From NCBI GenBank assembly GCA_034769895.1, contig JAWRYS010000723.1, positions 1 to 64,000 of the forward strand: a stretch of 64,000 bases of DNA. The letters are read 5' to 3'. This DNA comes from Magicicada septendecula (taxonomy: Eukaryota > Arthropoda > Insecta > Hemiptera > Cicadidae). Under the pieces are notes generated by a model, which searched no databases, had not been told where the DNA came from, and was given only the letters and a program-made list of their open reading frames with translations. Below are positions 21,601 to 31,968 of this stretch, piece after piece (within the stretch, counting starts at the first letter, position 1; the number at the start of each line of letters is the position of its first letter). A program made the position numbers and the translations under genes.

Positions 21601-22165
21601 ATTAGATTGTACCAAAAAGTGTTTGAATATTGTAAGGAGCCTTCGTTACCGGGTTTATAATGTTTACAATGGGAGAGTGTCTACTCACCCGTTCGGTCGT
21701 TCAAATTCGAATTTACTGCCTCAACGTCTGGTTGGCAGCTCTCCTTAGTAGACAAAAATTGTAAAGTTTATTATTCTATATTTTTGTGCTCAAATTTTAA
21801 TATTTCGTTGAATAAAATCAAACATACAGTTTAACGTTTGTACTAGTTTTTATTAACAATTATTAATTGGGTTCAATATTCTACAATTTATTTCAAATTA
21901 TAATTCTTATATTTGGACCGGCATGTTTAATTATTCGCGGTTGGCTATTCTGTCCGCTCGCTGTTGTTGTCGAGACTCATGTATGCAGTTGACGATTTCG
22001 TTTATTTTTAATCTCAGGTTGAAGTTCTTGTGACTACAGAAAATGTTGTTAAATGGACTAATAAAAGTACAAATAATTATCTTGTTGATCCATCCTCTTC
22101 GTTCACTTTATAAAATATTATTATATATATAACTTTCACATATGAACTTACTTTCTTTATCACTT

Positions 22166-22207
22166 CCCCATACGTTTCGAGGTGATGTGCCTCTTCCTCA
22201 GTGGGTG
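22166..22207 (-). ncRNA. Hammerhead ribozyme-like motif, PLE family 1
   Basis: The minus strand reads CACCCA, then CTGAGGA, an extra A, stem II GAGG with a seven-base loop and CCTC, then GAAA, palindromic ACGT, then A and TGGGG. Stem I can form between CCCA and TGGG, and the predicted cleavage point is after GTA. All core positions of the CUGAnGA...GAAA consensus are present. The one deviation is the extra base between A9 and stem II. Type I (stem I open) with a minimal stem III is the form reported for PLE hammerheads. Confidence 0.78.
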
Positions 22208-22247
22208 TAAATACTGAATGTCATTTTACAGAATAATGGTTATGGAC

Positions 22248-23490
22248 TTAGGTGTGTGTGGTGGGGGTTGATGGTGGGAGGGAATTGGCGCTGAGGTTCA
22301 AATTGTGTGTTTGGATCAGTGTATCGAATAGTGTATGTGATCTATAATGTAATTGTTCATTTAATATGTTGTTTGGTTGTAGTGCGTGATATCTGTATAT
22401 TTCAAATTGTTCAGCTGTGTTTAGTTTTCTACTTTTAGGTAAGTAGTGTAATATTTCCATGTTGTGTTCTATGTTTGTGTAACTGTGGTTTTCGTTTTGT
22501 AAATATGTGGCAAATGTGGAGTGTATGTAGTTTGTGGTGACGGCTTTTAAATGTTCAGAAAATCTGGAGGAAAACGATCTTCCCGTCTGGCCGATGTAGA
22601 ATTGGTGACAATCATTACAATTTAATTTATATACCCCTGTTTTGATGTATGTGTCTGTGTCTTTGTTAGTATTATTTATGTGTTGCCTAATGGTGTTGTT
22701 GGCTCTGTAGGCTACTTTATAATTATGTTTCCTAAATGTGTTTGCAATTTTGTGCGTATTGGAATTGTAGTATGTAAGTGTTATGTATTTACTGTGTTGT
22801 GTGCTGTTGGTCTGATGTGTTTTACTTTTTGTGTTTAGGATGCGTTTGTGTAGTTTATTTATTAATTCGGGGTTGTATCCATTTCTGACTGCTATATATT
22901 TGATTGTGTTTAATTCTTCTTGGTAGTCATGTGTGTTTAGGGGTATTGAAGTGAGCCTATGGAGCATGTAGTTGAAAGCTGCATGTTTGTGTTGAGTTGG
23001 GTGGTTGGATGAGTTATGTATGACCATGTCTGATGTAGTGGGTTTCCTGAACATTTTGTATGTGTGTGTGTTGTTTGTTTTGGTGATTGTAAGGTCTAAG
23101 AAGTTGATGCTATTATTTAGTTCTATTTCAAGCGTGAATTTTAATTTATGGTGTATAGTGTTAATGTATTTGTGGAAATTTTGTATTTGTCTTTTGTTGC
23201 CATTGTAGAGGAGTAAAATGTCATCAACGTACCTGTGCCAATATATTATTTTATTGGTGTATTTGTTATTGTTCAGTATGTGTTCCTGTTCTATGGTGTG
23301 TATAAATATTTCAGCTAGTATACCTGATATAGGGGAGCCCATGGGTAGTCCATCTGTTTGAGTGTAAAACATGTTATTGTGTGCGAAATAATTTTGATCA
23401 GTGAAAAATTTTTGTTAGATGGATGATCTCTTTTATGTGTGTTTCAGGTGTGTTATTTATTTTTAGTAATTGTTCTAAATTATTATCCGA
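22248..23490 (-). pseudogene. Penelope family-1 reverse transcriptase/GIY-YIG protein, 5'-truncated
   Basis: The open frame of 374 residues (to 23372, and in frame to about 23418) holds RT motifs GLPMGSPIS, YVDD and NFLDLTI, the thumb-region motif FRKPT, and a GIY-YIG endonuclease (GVYKLNCNDCHQFYIGQTGR with downstream R and E/H residues). Upstream, residues of the earlier RT region continue to about 23490 in another frame after a one-base change near 23410, where the inverted copy begins. The RT N-terminus and everything before it are missing. PLE proteins prime cDNA synthesis at an endonuclease nick in the nucleus. This copy is truncated and unlikely to be active. Confidence 0.92.
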
Positions 23491-24109
23491 TTTAATAAAT
23501 AAACTACACAAACGCATCCTAAACACAAAAAGTAAAACACATCAGACCAACAGCACACAACCCAGTAAATACATAACACTTACATACTACAATTCCAATA
23601 CGCACAAAATTGCAAACACATTTAGGAAACATAATTATAAAGTAGCCTACAGAACCAACAACACCATTAGGCAACACATAAATAATACTAACAAAGACAC
23701 AGACACATACATCAAAACAGGGGTATATAAATTAAATTGTAATGATTGTCACCAATTCTACATCGGCCAGACGGGAAGATCGTTTTCCTCCAGATTTTCT
23801 GAACATTTAAAAGCCGTCACCACAAACTACATACACTCCACATTTGCCACATATTTACAAAACGAAAACCACAGTTACACAAACATAGAACACAACATGG
23901 AAATATTACACTACTTACCTAAAAGTAGAAAACTAAACACAGCTGAACAATTTGAAATATACAGATATCACGCACTACAACCAAACAACATATTAAATGA
24001 ACAATTACATTATAGATCACATACACTATTCGATACACTGATCCAAACACACAATTTGAACCTCAGCGCCAATTCCCTACCACCATCAACCCCCACCACA
24101 CACACCTAA
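23489..24109 (+). pseudogene. Penelope family-1 C-terminal copy (GIY-YIG), inverted partner
   Basis: The plus-strand frame from about INKLHKRIL to the stop at 24109 is nearly identical to the C-terminal half of the minus-strand copy and includes the whole GIY-YIG domain but no RT. The join with the minus-strand copy falls at an AT-rich stretch (near TTTAATAAATAAA) that could have given microhomology. Residues before 23489 in this frame are reverse-strand sequence of the other copy. Confidence 0.9.
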
Positions 24110-24149
24110 GTCCATAACCATTATTCTGTAAAATGACATTCAGTATTTA

Positions 24150-24192
24150 CATCCACTGAGGAAGAGGCACATCACCTCGAAATGTATGGGGA
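24150..24192 (+). ncRNA. Hammerhead ribozyme-like motif, PLE family 1
   Basis: Inverted counterpart of 22166-22207 with the same CTGAGGA, extra A, GAGG/CCTC stem and GAAA. One change alters stem III (ATGT instead of ACGT) and stem I has TCCA for CCCA, still pairable with TGGG through G-U. It lies about 40 bases after the reading frame's stop. Confidence 0.7.
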
Positions 24193-24995
24193 AGTGATAA
24201 AGAAAGTAAGTTCATATGTGAAAGTTATATATATAATAAAAGTACAAAATTTTACAAATACCATATAACTATTATAGAACAGGAGATATACTTATAATTA
24301 CAGTGGTAAATTATAGCTATGGGAATTAGTGTTTTGTAGGTTATTCACGGTTAGTTAACTTTCCGTTTTTAAAACAAAATTCCTTAAAAAATCAAATTTG
24401 GATTGATATAGTTATTCAATTTGAGGTGTTTGTTAAATAAAATCAAGTTCAAGTGTTTATTAAAAGTGATAAGTGATGTAGAAAGTGTAATTCACTTATG
24501 ATTGAGTTTCTTGTGTTTTTTCTGTGAAGTCGTATTTAAAATATACTTAACACTCCTTCGTCTCTGCTATCCAGGGTAATAATTCTCTCGAATACTGCTG
24601 CTTGTCCTTCGTTGGGTGGTCCGGTTAATTCCAAGTTCAATTTTCGTAGTTCTCTGGTTACGATGTTTAATTTCCCTCAGTCATACTGGTTAAGGCCGGT
24701 TCCATGGTTCATTTAAGTGTTCATATATTTTCTTCCTTCAGTTGGTTATTATTCCTTCACTTGGGCTTCTTCAGTAATTCCTCCTGGTTAAATTTTAATT
24801 TCTTCTGGTGAATTTATTTATTTGTTTAGTATCAGTGTTACTACTGTGATTTAATTTATTATCTTAATGAGTACTTTTGATAAAATTGGTTGAATTGCTC
24901 CTTTTTTAACTTTGTGGGTTTAATACGTCTACCGTCATCAATCTCTAATAATGGAATGATACAATTTATTAACGGTTTCTTTGTAACAAAGTTTG

Positions 24996-25036
24996 GTTGT
25001 TATGGCAACCTCATCTCAAAAACTAACTCCCATTGG
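24996..25036 (-). promoter_or_regulatory. CCAAT box plus X-box (RFX-type)
   Basis: On the minus strand a CCAAT (25032-25036) is followed 22 bases later by GTTGCCATAACAAC (24996-25009), which fits the RFX X-box consensus (RYYNYY-N-RRNRAC). The same pairing occurs in A1 and A2, and in degenerate form in E1. Confidence 0.4.
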
Positions 25037-27193
25037 TTGATAATTTATAACATTGTTATATCAAACTAACGTTTTTCTATACAAAATTATTAAATATCTT
25101 TAACTTATTATAACTCCCTTATACTACCTGCAATACTAAATACAATAACACCATTAGTTTGCTTTTTGTTTACAAATTATTTTGATACTACACAAGGTTA
25201 CTTTTTGTCAAATTATTACAGATTACTATTTTTTCATTTGGTTTTTCTTTTGTTAATTACATTTAAACTAATTATTATCTATCCAGTTTTGTATCCTACA
25301 CTATTATTATGAAACCTAAACAGATTATACACTTTATTTTATCAATGGCTATTGCTTTATCTTAAATTTCACAAAATTCTGGTTATCAGTTCTAAGCCTA
25401 TTGCCTAGAGTTCATAATTCACCTACCCTATACGCATTACAATTGTTTATAGTCATTTATGTTAATTTTATATGTTACTAAACATTATTACTGAAACAAA
25501 CTAACTTAAACCATTATCATTTGATTATTTTTAATCATCATAGAACATTATATAACTACTTAATAACTCCTTTTAGGTCCATGCCTGTATCTAAAGTTTA
25601 CTTTTGTTTGAATGGTTTTGTTTTAACATAATTTTCAACATAACAGTACTTTGGTTAATTTCAATCAAAGAAATCTATAACAAAATTGAACATTAAATAC
25701 GCACTAATATTCTCTTATAAACTCATTTAAGAGAATATAGTGTCTAACTCCCCTTACTGTTTTCAATCTAACATATTATTTTTTTATACTTATTTTCTAT
25801 GTGGTTAATATAACTTTATAACATTCCCTCATTAAAATTAAAACAATATATCCCTTATCATACTTATACTATCTAATTATTATAACTGGGTTTATAGATT
25901 ATTAATAATCTATTATTACCAGTTTATTATTTTATCTTTGACTACACTGCACTTTCTTAACTAGTGTTTATATAGTTCATCTACTATCAGTGGGTCCTAT
26001 AATGGTTTATTATTTATTATTAACCTTCTTATTCATTTAAAACTTTTGGGGTACACCTCCTAACATTTTAATCTAGATTTTATATATTTATTATCACTGG
26101 GTCCTATCCATCTTTATTATTTATTAACTCTTTCCTAATAATTATTGTTACTCAGGTTCATTTTATTTTAGTGGCTTTTGATAGCTTATTTATTAACATT
26201 CTTTCTATATTTTATTAGTATATTTGTTTTTACATTTCATTTTCTTTTATCTTTCCTATAGGTTACATATTTTTTATTTTCCTATCTAATTTTGTACTCT
26301 TATTTTATATATATTATCATGTTAATACTTAGGTTCTTATAATTGTTGTCATATTGTGGCTTGGATTATTGTCTCTGTCTCACCTTATCCAATCTATTGG
26401 GTCTAGTCATCGTCATTGTCTAAGTCAAAATTAGTTAGTAGTGTTGTTCTATCATGCCTCATGTTATAACTTTTTATTTTCCTTTAGTATACAGCTTTTC
26501 TTCCATTAATTATACTTGTGCTACTGTATGTCACATTACAATATATATACTCGTAATTAGAATGAATTGTATGCACTACCGGTACTGTACATAACTACAG
26601 TAAGATAAACAAAATCATTAAATACTTTCACAAATTATTATGGTTTTTTAATTTTTTCTGTTTGGTCAACAATCAGGAGATTGTTTTATACTTCTGTGTG
26701 TGGGGCTTAATGTCTGTAAATTTGTACAAGTACTGCATTAAGATACTACTGTAGGTGTAAAGCATAATTTTTGTTGATTCTTCTACACTCCAACAAAACA
26801 CACACACAATTTTACAGCTTTAATGGGACCTAAAGTTTAGTAGTCTCTGATCAGTAAAGCAGAGTGTTACTAAGCTAGAGTACACATCATGGTTTCAAGG
26901 GTGAGCAGGAAAGTTAACAAAATAAAAACCTGATAACTTCTTTTTTTCAGTATAAATCAAACTATGAGCTGCATTTAACTCAATAATTACTATATCTGTC
27001 CTATAATATATTCATGGGAGATAAAACTAAAATATATTTTTGATAAAATTGTATATGTGACTTTAGAGCTTTTTTTTAACAAATATTCTTGAAATGTACA
27101 GTTATTTTGTAAGTCATTACAAGTGACAGTTTATATTACACTTTGTTTGCTCATTCATAGTTGTTATAAACTGTATGTTTCATTTTTTCAGAA

Positions 27194-27557
27194 ATGTGTC
27201 CCCTGTGGCCTTTGCATATAATTCTTATGTACTTGTTGTTGTTTGCACCTTTGTGGCTGGTGTGCAGTGAAGTTTTAGACAAACTGTCTCCTTGGATAGT
27301 GAAGTACCAGCCTGCAGAACTTCTTGGTTTGGAAATGACAGACACTGCAGTCGTAAACTTTACAACTCATTTATCTCAAGATGATGTTGATTACGGAAGC
27401 ATTTATTTTCAGAGTAGCTCCTATGTGGTAAAATTAGACTCATCAGATTCAATTCTATTAAAGACACAGAGTCTTGATAATGGTTCATGGTCATCGTCAT
27501 TAAATATAACTGGCAATTTTCTAGGTTATGCTGATGTAAAAATGGTAATGAAAAAAG
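27194..27557 (+). CDS. Probable host exon: secreted/membrane protein N-terminus
   Basis: A polypyrimidine tract and TTTTTTCAG (acceptor at 27190-27191) precede AAATG, and AAAAAAG|GTAAGT (donor at 27558) ends the exon after 121 codons plus one base. The ATG at 27194 opens a strong signal peptide of about 25 residues (WPLHIILMYLLLFAPLWLVC), followed by an ectodomain-like stretch with NFT, NGS and NIT glycosylation sequons and a beta-strand pattern (YVVKLDSSDSILL, LNITGNFLGYADVKM). Codon use and complexity differ from the surrounding repeats. The pattern resembles the N-terminal ectodomain of insect SLC10-type (P3-like) transporters, but that is a weak guess. Other exons were not found; the next ATTTCAG acceptor (near 27774) would meet a stop at once. 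Confidence 0.6.
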
Positions 27558-28130
27558 GTAAGTTTAATTGTAGACGTTTATCTACAAAACATTTTAAATA
27601 ATTTTTATACAAATATGTACATAAAAGTTCAGTACTTCAATTTTATTAATTATTAATAATAATTAATTTTTATTTATAAACTTTACTTTGAAGTATTGAA
27701 ATAATTCAAATGTTTGAAGTAAATAAATTGAAATGCATTATATTTTGTTGATTCAAGTTTTAATTTTATTTCAGGAAATTAACAAGTGTTTGTGAGAAAA
27801 TTAATATTTATTCTATGTTCATGCAAGAGACCTTGAAAAGAAAATGAAAAATGTTTCAATACAAAACTGGAGATGAATATATTGGACACCCAAAACACAA
27901 TTACAAGTAGACTTTTGCTTTGCCGTTTTGGGTGCTGCCATCAATTCCATTCAAGGGAGATTCATTTCATTTGATCAAGCAACGTTAGTGTTTAGATTTT
28001 TATATGTCATCTATATCTTAAAACCCCAAACAACTTTAAATGAATGACACTGCATTGAAATTTATAAAATACTTTACAACTCCTTGAATATGAAGATGCA
28101 AATGAATGTGATGATGCGAATGAATTACTT
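27558..28130 (+). other. Probable intron or intergenic AT-rich sequence
   Basis: Starts with a consensus splice donor GTAAGT. No further exon or repeat is recognisable up to the palindrome at 28131. Confidence 0.4.
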
Positions 28131-28358
28131 AACTAAATACAACTATTTCACTAACGACTCTGAACACAAAGTTTTTTATGAGTAAAAACATAAAGTTTTA
28201 CCTTACAACCTGAACCGGTTTTCACTTTTAAAAAGCTTCTCCACCTTTGAAGAAGCTTTTTAAAAGTGAAAACTGGTTCAGGTTGTAAGGTAAAACTTTG
28301 TTTTTACTCATAAAAAATTTTGTGTTCCGAGTCGTTAGTGAAATAGTTGTATTTAGTT
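28131..28358. mobile_element. Palindromic fold-back MITE (228 bp)
   Basis: Two arms of about 110 bases are near-perfect inverted copies centred at 28244-28245 with a loop of about nine bases. The arms run from AACTAAATACAACTATTTC inward to AAAAGCTTCT. Arm motifs GACTC(G)GAACA and AAAGTTTT are shared with the small hairpin at 16961-17055. A flanking duplication could not be separated from the palindrome itself. Confidence 0.85.
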
Positions 28359-28478
28359 CATGTCAGTAAGTAAAAAAAAATATCTGTTGGACTACCCACA
28401 ATTGAAAGTGAATGGCACAAGAAATTGAACTAAAAGAATTGATTCCAGGCTTTACTAAACTGAAAGCAAAAAAAAAAA

Positions 28479-28496
28479 TATATATATATATATATA
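28479..28496. repeat. (AT)n microsatellite
   Basis: About nine AT units after an A-run, with no insertion beside it. Confidence 0.9.
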
Positions 28497-28898
28497 TTGC
28501 AATGTGACAGGCAGTCACACTATATGTGAATGTGTAGAACATAATTATGACCAGCTGTAACGAGTGTCCAGGACAATTGGGGTATGTTTGAAAGTAAGAA
28601 TATTGCTAAAAATTAAGAATAATTGTATAAATTAGTAATAAGACATTATAAAGACTATGAAGATATAGTTCAATATGTGAGTGAAGTGTTGTGTTGTGCG
28701 CGTATCAAATAGAAGGTTAAGGAAATTTATTCATATGTAGTTAAACGTGTTCTAGAAAAATCGAGACAACGGAAGTCAATGAACACGTGGCGAGTTCAGA
28801 ATGTTCCTTAGTTTAACATAGAATGTATAGGGAATACGCCGGTACGCAGATAATCTGTGACGTCATTCAACAGTGCTGCAGCATTCATTGTACGAGAT

Positions 28899-29305
28899 TA
28901 TAAAAGCAGTCTGCAGTCAGTCGTGAAGGAGTCTTCATGTAGCGCTCAGCGAGAGCAGTCTTCATACAGCACTCAGCGAGTGCAGTCGCAGTGTAGTCAG
29001 CGTCCAGTTCAACATCAATTCCAGGCAGTCCTTGGGGCCCGTGGAGTCGAGATAGCAGCGAGTGTCAGCAGGGAACAACTACGGAGTAAGAGATCGTATA
29101 CTACCGTTCCTGGGCTTCGTTTGCTGATCGTGGTGGATGAAATGGACACTTAGAGCAAGGCAGTTCCTGGAGCCAGTGGCTGGAATGTGGAACACGGACA
29201 ACAGATTGCTGGAGACCTGGACCGAGATCTTCGACCGGGACGACAGCGAAGACGACAAAGCAGGAAAGCAAAAATTGAAAACTAAATTTGTTTTTCACTA
29301 ATAAA
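28899..29305 (+). promoter_or_regulatory. TATA box and polyA signal spaced as in an LTR (candidate solo LTR)
   Basis: TATAAAAG at 28899-28906 is followed by TCAGTC-like initiator sequence at 28917 and, about 400 bases on, AATAAA at 29300-29305. The GC content rises between them and there are short repeats of the CAGCGAG/GCAGTC type. A core promoter and polyadenylation signal this close, with no coding domain, suggest an LTR. I could not find the matching ends or a target duplication. The open frame at 28857-29153 is low-complexity and probably not a protein. Confidence 0.4.
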
Positions 29306-29684
29306 GCTTTCAAAAGAAAAGAACTTTTTGAACTTTGAATTATATCATTTTAAAGTAAAGAAGACATTTATTTCAAGAATAATTTTGTTAAAGAAGACTT
29401 TGAACATTTACAATTTATATCACTGTTTTAACTAAAAGAAACCTTTATTTCAGTTAGAAGTTCAAAAGAAGATTTGAACATTTAAAGTTGTATAATTTGT
29501 ATAAAATAACAAGAAACATTTTTAATACACATTACTGTAAAGAAAGAGATAATAAATGTATAGAAGTCACTAATGGAGCATTCTTTTCTGCAAGTCTGGT
29601 CTGGGATATAACCTGTTACCTTGAAATATATATATATTTAATATGTAAATTTATATTTACTTTACCTCAAGATGTTATTTTCCC

Positions 29685-30985
29685 TTATTTGGAACATGTT
29701 TCGAGAACTATTGTACTCTCATCCTCAGCCTTCACAATTCTGCATCTGGTGAAGTACCTGTGTGTTGGTCTGTCGCCATTGTGGTCTCTTGTTGGTCTCT
29801 GGTACCTCAAAGTGGTATTTTTGTTTGTGATTGTGGTGTATGTATTAGTATTTTGTGTATTTTCGATGTTGAGTGCTTTGAAAATTGTGTCGTGTTTTGT
29901 ATTGATTTGTATTTTTTCGTTTATTAGTTTGTTTTGTGTTTTATGTTTGTATATTTGTAAATTTTCCCATATGTTCATTATAGTCCCTTTGTGTGGTATG
30001 TGTTTTATTAGTGTCACATTGGTTATGTCTGGGAATTCATGTCCCGTGTTTATTGCATGTGTGGCCAAATTGGATTTATATATTTCTGGTTTTTTGTATG
30101 CATTTAGATGTTCAAAATAACGTTTTTTCAGCTGTTTTTTTGTTTGTCCTATGTAACATTTATTGCAATCTTGGCATTCAATTTTGTATATACCATTAGT
30201 TGTATTATCTTTGTTGTGTGGGTTATTTAGTTTTTGTAAATTATTTTTATTAGTTTTGTATGCTATTTTGATATCTGTGTTTTTAAATAAATTTGTTAGC
30301 TTTGTCATTTTATTATTTATGTATGTGAATGTGGCCCATTTTTTGTTATTGTTATTATTTATGTGTTGTTCATTTTGATTAATTCTTAATTGTTCAGTTT
30401 TTATTTTATATTTGATTTTATTTTCTATTTTGTTAACAGTATTTTTATTGTGTAATATAATGATGTTAGTAGAAGTTGGTTTTCTGTATATTGCATATTG
30501 TATGTGGTTTTTGTTTCTTGTGATGGTTATGTCTAAATAGTTGATTTTGTTATGTTTTCTTTTTCTTCTGTGAATTGTATTTTTGGATGTGTGTTATTGA
30601 TTTGTTTTAGTATGTTCTCTGCATTTGTGTTTTTGTTATTTGATACATATAGCCCATCATCTACATATCTTATCCATATGCCATTTGGATCAAATGATTT
30701 TATAATATTTTGTATTTTGGTGTCTATGTGTTGTAGGAATATTTCTGCTATTATGCTAGATAATGGAGGTCCCATTGCTAAACCTTCTTGCTGTTGATAA
30801 ATTTTGCTATTAAATTCAAAGTAATTTTGTTTTAATATTAGTTGGAGGCTGTTTTTAATTTCAGTTATATATTGTGTGTCTTCATTTTGTTCTTTAAGTT
30901 TGTTTATTATTATGTCTATTGTTTCATCTACTGGGATGTTGGTGTACATGTTTGTGATATCATATGATGTGAAATGAAGACACAC
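29685..30985 (-). pseudogene. Penelope family-2 RT and GIY-YIG protein, broken
   Basis: The RT part (30533-30985) contains SYDITNMYTNIP, NYFEFNSKIYQQQEGLAMGPPLS and YVDD motifs, then YRKPT near 30495. The C-terminal part (29685-30308) contains the GIY-YIG domain NGIYKIECQDCNKCYIGQT. Between them a frameshift and an internal deletion remove the segment present in the plus-strand copy as IPLTKQETDKERNIIYQIGY. The RT N-terminus is missing. The frame ends in AEDESTIVLETCSK, which is the hammerhead motif read as protein. Confidence 0.88.
29691..29732 (-). ncRNA. Hammerhead ribozyme-like motif, PLE family 2, inside the ORF
   Basis: The minus strand shows CTGAGGA, extra T, stem II GAGAGT/GTTCTC (with G-U pairs) around ACAATA, GAAA and palindromic ACATGT. 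Stem I is short (GG with CC) unless further pairs form past an internal loop. The motif is translated as the last residues of the family-2 protein. Confidence 0.65.
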
Positions 30986-31073
30986 AATATATAACTGAAA
31001 TATAATATCTCTTAATACACAATACATAACTCTTAATTGTTCAGTTTTTATTTTATATTCACTATTTAACAGA

Positions 31074-31920
31074 ATGTACAAAATACCCCTAACCAAACAA
31101 GAAACAGACAAAGAAAGAAATATAATTTACCAAATTGGTTATGAAAATGGATATAATAAAAATACTGTAAACAAAATAGAAAATAAAATAAAATATAAAA
31201 TAAAAACTGAACATTTAAGAGTTAATCAAAATGAACAAAACAAAAATAATAACAATAAAAAATGGGCCACATTCACACACATAAATAATAAAATGACAAA
31301 GCTAACAAAACTGTTTAAAAACACAGACATTAAAATAGCATACAAAACTAATAAAAATTATCTACAAAAACTAAATAACCCACACAACAAAGATAATACA
31401 ACCACCAATGGTATATACAAAATTGAATGCCAAGATTGCAATAAATGTTACATAGGACAAACAAAAAACAACTAAAAAAACGTTATTTTGAACACCTAAA
31501 TGCATACAAAAAACCAGAAATATACAAATCTAATTTGGCCACACATGCAATAAACACTGGACATGAATTCCCAGACATAACCAGCGTGACACTAATAAAA
31601 CACATACCATACAAAGGCACCATAATGAACATTTGGGAAAATTTACACACATACAAACATAAAACACAAAACAAACTAATACCTGAACAAATAAAAATCA
31701 ATACAAAACATGACACAATATTCAAAGTACTCAACATCGAAAATACACAAAATACTAATACATACACCACAATCACACACAATAATACAACTTTAAAATA
31801 CCAGAGACCAAAAAGAAACCAAAATAGCATCCAGTGAACACACAAATACTTCACCAGACGCAAGATCACTAAGGCTGAGGATGAGAACACAGGGGTTCTC
31901 AAAACATGTTCCTAATAAGG
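31074..31920 (+). pseudogene. Penelope family-2 C-terminal copy (GIY-YIG), frameshifted
   Basis: Two overlapping frames (31074-31475 and 31445-31837) together cover the linker and the whole GIY-YIG domain of family 2. The break lies just after CYIGQT, where an A-run changes the frame. The extreme C-terminus runs in another frame through the hammerhead-like motif at 31871. RT motifs are absent, so this is the shorter arm of the dimer. Confidence 0.87.
31871..31912 (+). ncRNA. Hammerhead-like motif, PLE family 2, core-mutated
   Basis: CTGAGGA, extra T, and a perfect stem II GAGAAC/GTTCTC are present, but the GAAA box reads AAAA. That G corresponds to G12, a catalytic residue in hammerheads, so this copy should be inactive. 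The stem II sequence covaries with other copies (GAGAGC/GCTCTC). Confidence 0.6.
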
Positions 31921-31968
31921 AAAATAAAATATCTTGAGATAATTTCAGTATAAATATTATATATATAT

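Larger units (their letters stand above)
22074..24233 (-). mobile_element. Penelope family-1 inverted dimer with 15-bp TSD
   Basis: A longer minus-strand copy (22074 to about 23490) is joined tail to tail with a shorter plus-strand copy (about 23490-24233), giving inverted repeats of about 700 bases. The whole unit is flanked by TAATAAAAGTACAAA at 22059-22073 and 24234-24248, so it inserted as one piece. Only the left end carries a 3' tail of about 45 bases (containing CATCCTCTTCGTTCACTTTAT). The same asymmetric layout recurs at 34851-35598. It matches the known habit of PLEs of carrying an inverted, truncated partial copy upstream. Confidence 0.9.
21634..26267 (-). mobile_element. Candidate old LTR (A1/E1-like) interrupted by a Penelope dimer
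   Basis: Read on the minus strand, the T-rich segments 24249-26267 and 21634-22058 carry a CCAAT box and X-box like those of the E1, A1 and A2 LTRs. The putative ends are TGTAAC (at 26267) and TTACA (at 21634), the type seen in that group. The Penelope unit 22074-24233 would then be an insertion in this LTR. Direct sequence similarity is weak by eye, so the boundaries and the assignment are tentative. Apart from this I see no gene between 24249 and 27190. Confidence 0.35.
29600..31968 (-). mobile_element. Penelope family-2 inverted dimer
   Basis: A minus-strand copy (about 29600-30985) and a plus-strand copy (about 31070-31968) face away from each other through a rearranged centre. Both encode the family-2 GIY-YIG C-terminus and end in a hammerhead-like motif and an AT-rich tail. 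The right tail is directly abutted by the gypsy-2 LTR at 31969, so gypsy-2 probably inserted in the terminal AT tract. No target duplication could be defined. Confidence 0.85.

Noticed and set aside
28857..29153. Plus-strand frame of 98 residues, S/Q/R-rich
   Set aside because: Low complexity, directly downstream of an LTR-like TATA box, no homologous pattern.
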